Assembly: GCA_964035575.1 (NCBI GenBank)
Contig: OZ037867.1
Span: forward strand, 868,001-932,000
Length of the DNA: 64,000 nucleotides
From: Rhynchopus sp. YZ270_cl-10
Taxonomy: Eukaryota > Euglenozoa > Diplonemea > Diplonemida > Diplonemidae
Direction: 5' to 3'
Under the pieces are notes generated by a model. That model worked only from the letters and a program-made list of their open reading frames with translations. It was not told where the DNA came from and searched no databases. Positions 23,301 through 29,702 of this stretch are shown here, in pieces; the stretch's first letter is position 1; every line of letters begins with the position of its first letter. Both the position numbers and the translations under genes were made by a program.

Positions 23301-23540
23301 GACGACTCTGATGACACTCTCAGCACTGGTGCGATTGTTGGTATTGTTCTCGGGTGCACTGCTTTTGTGGTGATGATCATTGCTGTGGCTGCGTTCTTTT
23401 TGTGCAAGGGCTCGAAGGTTGAGGACACAGTATGTCACCCCCCACACCACACTTCCACTCACTGTCGACCACAACTTTCTTCTCAGAAACCCACCGAACC
23501 TGCCTGTGAGAACGAGGGTACTGTGAACGGAGCTGTGTAG
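20328..23540 (+). CDS. Type I membrane protein with three carbohydrate-binding-like modules
   Basis: Signal peptide at residues 1-17. Three homologous beta-sandwich modules follow at about 27-212, 273-447 and 509-683. Each has SSLLTNPSFDTL, GNVVGWAASHG, FTSGVQYRVTMWV and IDNVRVC, which resembles CBM4/9 or galactose-binding-like folds. Pro/Thr/Ala-rich linkers built on APETKAPET separate them. A Cys-rich EGF-like piece (about 804-835), a mixed domain and a second Cys cluster precede a membrane helix (about 1000-1025). A 57-nt intron (23430-23486, GTATGT...CTCAG) lies just after the helix. It has no stop and a length divisible by three, so both spliced (1051 residues) and retained (1070) forms are readable. 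The modules are nearly identical at DNA level, so they arose by recent internal duplication. Surface glycan binding is inference. Confidence 0.85.
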   Translation: MYVLSVLWCAVGVNVAATSVPTAVPTPAPLPACASSLLTNPSFDTLKNPSSNSFSGGNVVGWAASHGTPSLRRGFHGAHSAYMDATYAFGSDFRGKGIVTNASFTSGVQYRVTMWVQTHSPTGTINVRIANGVPYGTTTSTAFPSVSSAQTVYTNSAYALLAHEITFDFTANANYAQMWFYPFMTAPATPATTNSATFSIDNVRVCEMTTAAPTSVPVTDASGVIVDTPAPATVVPPTPVPATPAPSTDAPDTSAPSTSAPETKAPETGAPVDACESSLLTNPSFDTLSGASSALTGFLDGNVVGWAASHGTPSLLDGNHHGRYRAYMWSQSGEGEGIVTNASFTSGVQYRVTMWVHTKYSKGNIYVRIANGVPEATTTSPAFPSVSSAQTVYTNTLVFQTAQEITFDFIANATYTQMWFYPYLSASGTNGYADFNIDNVRVCDMTTAAPTSVPVTDASGVIVDTPAPATIAPPTPVPATPAPSTDTPDTSAPSTSAPETKAPETGAPLPACESSLLSNPSFDTLNGASSYHFLRGNVVGWAASHGIPTLFEAVGFHGTYGAHMWSYSGKGTGIVTNASFTSGVQYRVTMWVHTKNPDGHIFVRIANGVPDGTDISLDGYFPSVSSAQTVYTTGMVFTTAQEITFDFTANANYAQMWFYPYLSGLTSRHAEFRIDNVRVCDMTTAAPTSVPVTDASGVIVDTPAPATIAPPTPVPATPAPSTATPDTSAPSTSAPMTTASETKAPETEAPTSVPATDAPGVIVDTPVPATLAPETKAPETKAPTPETSTPSVPTTNAPLTVEDVDWCDVDADCRTYDDSAATCVESKCVCTESEGFVNPVTKKTKETLFICVQPTKKGNVKLRLEWNVDCEQSNGAIEGAVRTAIEETTKGRTDTLVVSCGSTIFVVDVEDADITTAATEDMSELIVSSLKKNEAAVAAGFATPMTVGSSLVPTLKCSAAGATEMVLVNGGCVALACESGYLLSSGSCVEDDDSDDTLSTGAIVGIVLGCTAFVVMIIAVAAFFLCKGSKVEDTVCHPPHHTSTHCRPQLSSQKPTEPACENEGTVNGAV

Positions 23541-24448
23541 TCTCTCTCGCTTGACGAGATAGCCAAGTTATATTTTGCACCAGCCAGGACCATGAAGTAC
23601 AATACAAACCATGCGCGTTGTCGCCATGACACTGCTGTTAAGATGTACAGCCTCTGAACCGAATGTGAACGAAAGTGAACCCGAAACCTAAGTGCCCATG
23701 AAGGCTGAGTATTTAGGAACCTCTGTATCTTTCAACACTGTGTCAATTGATGTGACACCACATCACGCGTTTTCTTTTCCCATTATTGCAGGAGTGTTCT
23801 GTCTGCCTCCACACCATTTTTATTGGCACTGTCTGCTCTCTATTTTCGTTTTCTTTTCTATCATAGCATATCATGCGAGGTGATCTGGAGAGACACCACA
23901 TTGTTTTACCCGTTCCTCTTCGCCCCTTTTGGTGCATATTTTATGTTCAGTGCCTGCGTCCCAGAGGTGTTTGCACTATCAACTTCACTTTATGTTGCGG
24001 CTGCACTTTCGACTTCTCTTTTTGAGATTCGTGTTTCAGCATTCGTTGGAAGGTAGTGTTTCCAACTCATCCTGACGGTACACTCTTGATGAAAGGGATT
24101 GTGCACAGGTTGCACATCAATGTTTTGCGTTGTTGTTTTTTTGCGTTACTTTGTTCTCCCATATCAAATAAAAGCGTGTAGCTAATTGACCTGTCCAGCA
24201 GGTCATTCTACCATTTAAAGAGACAGAATTACAGAACAGATGGGGTCACGTTGTGTAACATCGTGATTCTGAGCCTGAGAAGGATGTTCTAGTAGATGTC
24301 CAAAATGATTCCCAAGAAGAGAAAAAAATAGCGGGTTGTGTCCACCTATTTCAGTCCCATCCTGCCTTCCAACCAATTTTGTACTTACCCCCATTCTCGG
24401 GTTGCGAACCTGCCTGTTTGCTGTGACACCCTTGTTGCAACACCAAGT
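23541..24448. other. Intergenic region
   Basis: No supported gene. R7-like words occur near 23945-24030 (GTGCCTGCGTCCCAGAGG, then CACTTTCGACTTCTC). The rest is unremarkable mixed-composition DNA. Confidence 0.55.
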
Positions 24449-25220
24449 GGAGACATGATGACACAATCAGCTACTATCTGGACATCGCCCCTATACCTAT
24501 ACGATGCCTTCACGGGTGCGTGGTAAAGAACCGTCCACACCTGACTCTCCTTCGTTCGTCCGCTCCACACAGAAGAAGACCTGCAGCAGAAGGGCATGCA
24601 CGCCTACTATATGGCGCCCGTGTTCTCATTACTGTTAGGGAGATCCACCTCCAACCAAGAGCTCAAGGAAACCCCTCGATTGATATTCCTTTGTTTTTCT
24701 GCACCGTGTGAGAGAGCTGCTGCGGATGATGACCAACAACAGAACCACAAAAGGCATTCCTCATTTCTGATAGCGGGGTGATGCCTGCTTCATGAGATGT
24801 ATGGCACACAGCCACATGGCTGTAGTCTGACACACGCACTCTCTCCACAACACAAGAACCACACCACATCACATCACATCCAAACAACGACCTGCAGCAG
24901 AAGGGCATGTGCGCCTGTTGTGTGGCGCCCGTGTTCTCATTACTGTTAGGGAGATCCTGTGCGTCCTCCAGAAGAGAAACCACACCGATCCAATGATTAA
25001 AACACATACTTGACATTAATAACACTCTGATTCGTTTCGGCGGTCTGAAGTATAGATTTTATCCGCGCTTCTGAGGTTTGCTCCTTTCCCTTTTCACACC
25101 ACAACACACACAACACCAACACCACTGGGAGACATGATGACACAATCAGCTACTATCTGGACATCGCCCCTATACCTATACGATGCCTTCACGGGTGCGC
25201 GGTAAATAACCGTCCACACC
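24449..25220 (+). repeat. Mosaic of duplicated segments D2, D3 and D1
   Basis: Order: D2 at 24449-24541, D3 at 24578-24646, D3 again at 24889-24957, D1 at 24974-25111, D2 again at 25128-25220. D2 copies differ at about 2 of 93 positions; D3 copies differ at several. D1 is the copy of 20142-20278. D2 has readable frames but none continues convincingly, so no coding call is made. The block ends about 40 nt before the next start codon. Confidence 0.85.
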
Positions 25221-25261
25221 TCCCCCATCATCCTCCCATCACAGTACACAACAATGCAATA

Positions 25262-25765
25262 ATGAGCACACCAAAGGCTTCGAAGCGGAAGCGTTCTGAA
25301 GAGGCACCTTCGCCTATTGCAGAAGGGGATGGTGTGAGGCGGCAGTTGAGCTCGGTGTGGCGGTTTCATGTGCAAGTAGCATCGTATAAGTTACTGCCTG
25401 TGGTGGTGCGGGCGATGGGCCCAAATGGCATAGGGTGGATGGATGACGACGACCGAAAGGATGTGGCATTAATCGTCAAAAAATATTTGAAGCACAGAAT
25501 TGAAGGAGTCTGGGCGGAGCAGCCCCAACAGGACCAAGACCGCCAGCAAAGTGGGGCCAAGAAGCTTGCGGTGGACCTGGTCAAGGCGCGTAGGCGAGGC
25601 AACAGAACGCCGCTAGAAATTCACGCAGCCTTCCGCCCTCTCCCCGCTGTCAGCACCGTCCTCCAGCCGGCACTCTCCTCAGCTCCAGCTGAGCATTTCT
25701 CCTTTTTGCGATACACAACGTCACCTAATGAGCTGGTTCTTCAAGTCCACGAGTTGGTTGCTTAA
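25262..25765 (+). CDS. Unrecognised basic protein, 167 residues, nuclear-type signal
   Basis: Single exon from the ATG at 25262 to TAA. KASKRKR at residues 5-11 resembles a monopartite nuclear localisation signal. Residues about 30-95 include a predicted helical region (SSVWRFHVQVASYKLLPVVV) and a charged helix rich in Lys and Asp. The C-terminal part is Pro/Ala/Ser-rich. No catalytic motif is seen and I do not recognise the family. A CAG at 25244 lies 18 nt before the ATG. The upstream flank shares 137 bp with that of the gene at 20328, so the two may be co-regulated. Confidence 0.6.
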   Translation: MSTPKASKRKRSEEAPSPIAEGDGVRRQLSSVWRFHVQVASYKLLPVVVRAMGPNGIGWMDDDDRKDVALIVKKYLKHRIEGVWAEQPQQDQDRQQSGAKKLAVDLVKARRRGNRTPLEIHAAFRPLPAVSTVLQPALSSAPAEHFSFLRYTTSPNELVLQVHELVA

Positions 25766-26732
25766 ATTGGGGGGGTGTAGGGAGGGGTGGGTTGTGGCCA
25801 TAGCCGCATGATATTGGGGTGTGTAGGTTTATAAGGAAGAAATACCTTCTTCTCAGATGGAGAGATTTGAGTTTGGCTCAAAAAATGAGGCGTGTTTATT
25901 TCTTTGTTGCAGATGAGACATTTCCTGCTAACAAAACAAGAAACGCTGTTGGAGGCATTTCTGTCTTTTAAAATACACATTTGCCTCCAGTGTTCTATCC
26001 TATTTCTTCTTCTTTTTATACAAAAGAAAAAAAAGCTTTCTTCCCCTTTACCCTATAGGCCTTTTTGTGCATATTGTACCCCTCTATGGCTTCTTGGTAA
26101 TAGAATAGTGCATAAAAATAAAGTCTTTTCCCCCAAATTTGAAACGTAAGTTTCTTCTCCTACGAGGCAACAGAGCATTGTGTTCGATAGGGGGGGGGGG
26201 GGGGGGTTGCTCCTCACGCAGATTGATCTACCGTTACTGGGGCTGCATTTTTTCTTCGGATTTCCATTTGGAGCATGGGGGGGAGCCCTACGTCCCATTC
26301 TCCTCTACAGTGCCTCACCTAACGCAGGCACTGTTCTATGGGACGCCTCCCAGAGAATACCATGAGAGTATTCTCTGCAGCGCCACCCAGCAGATGGGGG
26401 ATGCAATCTTCTTTGATACGGAAGAAGAAGAAGAAGAAGGCGTGTCAACACGACGGTGAAGTAACGGGTGTTACAAGTGGAGTTACAAGTGAGTTACATG
26501 TACCTTTTGTTACATGTATCCCACTTGTAACTCACTTGTAACGGTTTTTCACTTGTAACGTTACTAGTAACTTCACTTGTAATGTACTATACTTCACCGT
26601 CGTGAATGTGATGAGAGATGGCTGGGAAGCATTGTTTGTGTTCTGTGTCTTATTGGGGCGGGGAATTGCCTCACTCAAATTCTCAACACACCCATTTCTC
26701 AATCCAGGTAGAACAAAGAGGAAAAACGAACA
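25766..26732. other. Intergenic region with MITE
   Basis: No supported gene. It contains a poly-G run (about 26189-26206), a GAA run (about 26420-26440) and the MITE at 26449-26604. Confidence 0.6.
26449..26604. mobile_element. 156-bp MITE built from GTTACAAGTG words
   Basis: The ends are CACGACGGTGAAGTA and its inverted complement. The interior is an iteration, in both orientations, of GTTACAAGTG-like words (TTACATGTA, CACTTGTAAC). Related in ends and interior to the element at 52506-52653. The target duplication is unclear (possibly AA). Confidence 0.75.
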
Positions 26733-27444
26733 ATGGGTGGGCCTGAGATGATCCCCCCGATCACGAGACATGCGAGCAGATGGCAGTATATGATTCACGC
26801 CGCCCCGAGTGGTGGGCGGTGGAAGGCAGTCGCGGTGGCGGTCGGATTCGTCAGCATCGCTGGGCACGCCCCGCTGCTCCTCAAGGAATCGAGAGAAGGT
26901 CCCCGTGGTCCGTTCCAGTATGTAGTTGTTTACTTTCCGCATTTCTTACCAATATTAGTTAACAGCCGGCACTCCACCTCCCCTCACAAAAAACAGCGGT
27001 CTGTGCCCATACCCAGCATCAGGGGAGGCAAGTGTCAGGGGATCTAACCTCGCGCGGATGGTTCCTGCTGCGCCTGAATCCTATGGCATTGGACCCCGTA
27101 TGTGATTCCTCCCACCCTCCCCGCCCCCACATTATTTCCCTTTTCACCTTTCCCCTCATATTCCTTCAAGTAAGTTTGCACATCGCTTTGGTTAAGGATC
27201 TAAAAAGCTAAACAAACACAAACATAAAATAGCAAAAAAAAAAAAAAAAAAACAAAGACAACCCATAACAAAAAAACATCTACAAATTCCCCCCATCATA
27301 TTCCTTTTTACAGCTTTCAACATCAGCCACTTTGCGATGATGAGGTGGTTCTTCTGCCCTATGGGTATCCGTCACGCATTGGGTCACAAATACCCCTCCG
27401 AAGAACAAGGGTCAGGGGCACAAGGCTCGTCTGACCACCATTAG
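26733..27444 (+). CDS. Small predicted membrane protein, three exons
   Basis: Exons 26733-26917, 26997-27097 and 27314-27444 (138 residues). Both donors read GTATGT; acceptors are ACAG and TTTTACAG; reading phases 2 and 1 join consistently. One hydrophobic helix lies near residues 31-50 (KAVAVAVGFVSIAGHAPLLL), preceded by a basic, Met-rich N terminus. The C-terminal exon is aromatic and Cys/His-containing (FAMMRWFFCPMG). Size, single helix and basic N terminus would suit a small organellar inner-membrane or accessory subunit, but I recognise no family. An alternative acceptor at 26965 would end the protein in exon 2. The later acceptor is preferred because it keeps exon 3 open. Confidence 0.5.
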
Positions 27445-28719
27445 GCGGAAGGAATCGTCTTTTTTTTGTAGAATGCAAGCAGCTGTTTTGACTGCCTTAG
27501 ACGCTGTGAGGTGGACGTAAAAAGGAGCGCTTCCCCTGTCTGCCGCACCATCTGCGGCGGAATTCCTCGGGAACTGCATGCAAGGATGGCTACAAAAAAA
27601 AAAAATCCCCTCCTCCCCTTCTGGCCACCACTCAACGCGCCCACATAAGAGGAGGTTCTGTTAGGGGTCATATCGTGTGATCTTTTTCAAATTTCTGAAG
27701 GTTTTCCAGGAAATGACCTTTTTTTTTTGTGGGTACAGTGTGTGTTTGAAGGCTAAGAACACTTTGTTAGATATATGTCACCCTTTTGGGAGGCGTTTTC
27801 CCGCATATTTAACAGCAGAAACCAAAAAATTTGATTGGTATCTAAGTCATCTGATTTTGTCTGAAATTTGGTGGGGGTTTTGGTGGTATTTAAACCCTCC
27901 CAAACCCGACCAAAATTTCAAAGCAAAATCAAGTGGTCTAACGGAGGGCAACGAAGAGGTGCTCTACACGTTTCATCTATTCCAACCCTCTTCCCCCCCC
28001 TCTTTCGTTAAGGTCAGGCTTTCGATTCGACAACCACGGGTGTGCACCTATTTAAAAAATTGACAGTGCAGCTTGCACAGGTGGCAACTACACTATTCCA
28101 ACAATTTTTCAAAAAAAAAAAAAGCAAAAGCAAACAAAAAATGCCGCCTTGGGGCAAATATTGAAAAGGCAACTGCCAATTCAATTCCCCCTTTTTTCAC
28201 ACCATCTGTTAAGGTGACTAGGCAGAGGCTTAGGCTCATCTTACCAACAAAAAACCATTTTTTTTCTTTTACATCGGGTTTTATACGGGAATGGGGGGGT
28301 TTTGGGTGGTAAACGGGGATGCTTCAAAAAAAAAAAAGCGAATATCCATCCCACCCTTTTGCTGACTGATGAGAGGAGGCGGCAGATCATATCAGATGGC
28401 AACCTCGAAATAGGACTGCGATTGGTTGGGGTCCACCCCCCCACACACTGTCATGAGGGCTTTTTGCAATGATCCTTTCATTCCTCTGGCTTAGTGGAAG
28501 CGGGAGTACATATCAGATGTCAACCTCGAAATTCATAGGACTGCATGGTTGGGTGTCCACCCCACGGTACACCCGGTTATACCAAGGCAACACTGTTTCA
28601 CGAGAGGGCTTTGTATTTCAAGCCATTTTTTTATTTCAACTGTTTTAGTTTCTCTCTCCTCTCTCCCTCTCCACCCTCTCCAAACCCATTCTCCATCCAG
28701 TTGTACACCCTACACCACA
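27445..28719. other. Intergenic region with R2, R1 and R5 copies
   Basis: No supported gene. It holds an R2 copy (about 28065-28120), R1 (about 28211-28248), a degenerate R5 (about 28383-28475) and a fuller R5 (about 28516-28625). A long CT-rich tract ending in CAG at 28700 lies 19 nt before the next ATG. Confidence 0.65.
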
Positions 28720-29484
28720 ATGAGCACTGTATACCCAACTCGCGTTAATGTGGAATGTGCCGACATTGGATTGGCCTCTGTGGTCTCAGCGGGACTTGGG
28801 TGTGGGATAGGGGTGGGCGCGATTTCTGCTGGGTGGGGTTTATTAAATGGATCTCTTGCGGCAACTGGGGCGGGTCTCTTTGCAGTTGGAACGTGTGTGT
28901 TCCATCTGGGGGAGTACGCATGCATTGCGTACTACCGACCACGTGAGCTCCGTGTTACTGCATTCCTCATGCCCGGTCTTGGCGCACAACGTGAATACAA
29001 CATAGCAATGAGCGCTGCCGTCGTGGAATTTCTCCTAGGAGTTTTCTTTGGGAGAACCAATAGAATGTGGGTCTCGCTGTTCGGTGCGGTGGTGATGATG
29101 ATGGGTGCCTTCGTGCGTATTATAGGCCAGAAACACTGTGGGGCGAACTTTTCTCACATCATTGAGACCGACAAACGCCAGGAGCACCATCTAGTGGACA
29201 CCGGTATTTACGCTTATGTGCGGCACCCGGCGTACTGTGGGTGGTTTTATTGGTCTGTGGGGACACAGATTGTGCTGCAGAACCCGGTGTGCACCGCAGG
29301 CTTTGCATTGGTCGCGTATATGTTCTTCAAGAGCCGCATTCCCTATGAAGAAGCCCTGCTCTCCTCCCCAGAGTACTTCGGGGAACGTTACCTTGACTAC
29401 AGACGCAGGGTGTGGTGTGGCGTGCCTTTTATCCCCGACTTCCAACAGGGCGGTGTCATCAGCGATGACGAGCATGAGGAGTAG
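28720..29484 (+). CDS. Protein-S-isoprenylcysteine O-methyltransferase (ICMT family)
   Basis: Single exon, 254 residues, several membrane helices. The enzyme methylates the C-terminal isoprenylcysteine of CaaX proteins in the ER membrane using S-adenosylmethionine. The signature C-terminal half is clear: HHLVDTGIYAYVRHPAYCGW (the SAM-binding RHPxYxG core), then RIPYEEALL, a Tyr-rich segment and GVPFIP. Length is close to that of yeast Ste14. The start ATG at 28720 follows a CT-rich tract and a CAG; upstream in-frame sequence is repeat R5 and is excluded. The CaaX protein at 12578 is a plausible substrate of the pathway. Confidence 0.93.
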   Translation: MSTVYPTRVNVECADIGLASVVSAGLGCGIGVGAISAGWGLLNGSLAATGAGLFAVGTCVFHLGEYACIAYYRPRELRVTAFLMPGLGAQREYNIAMSAAVVEFLLGVFFGRTNRMWVSLFGAVVMMMGAFVRIIGQKHCGANFSHIIETDKRQEHHLVDTGIYAYVRHPAYCGWFYWSVGTQIVLQNPVCTAGFALVAYMFFKSRIPYEEALLSSPEYFGERYLDYRRRVWCGVPFIPDFQQGGVISDDEHEE

Positions 29485-29702
29485 TGGGAATCATACCGTA
29501 ACATAACACCTATTTTTTTTTTGAGGAATTTGAAAAAAGAAAAGTACAGATCCTACCTCGGTAGGTGATTGTCGATACAACAAAACAAAAAAAATGCCAA
29601 TTTCGTTTTTCTTACCACACGAAAATAAAAGGAACCCAATTCTTTTTAAGTCCTTCCCCTCCTCTCTCTCCCCTCCCTCTCCCATTTTTTTTCTCTCCAG
29701 AA

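Noticed and set aside
24338-24540. Short frames in segment D2 as a possible conserved peptide
   Set aside because: The duplicated stretch has a stop soon after in one frame and no consistent continuation in the other copy.
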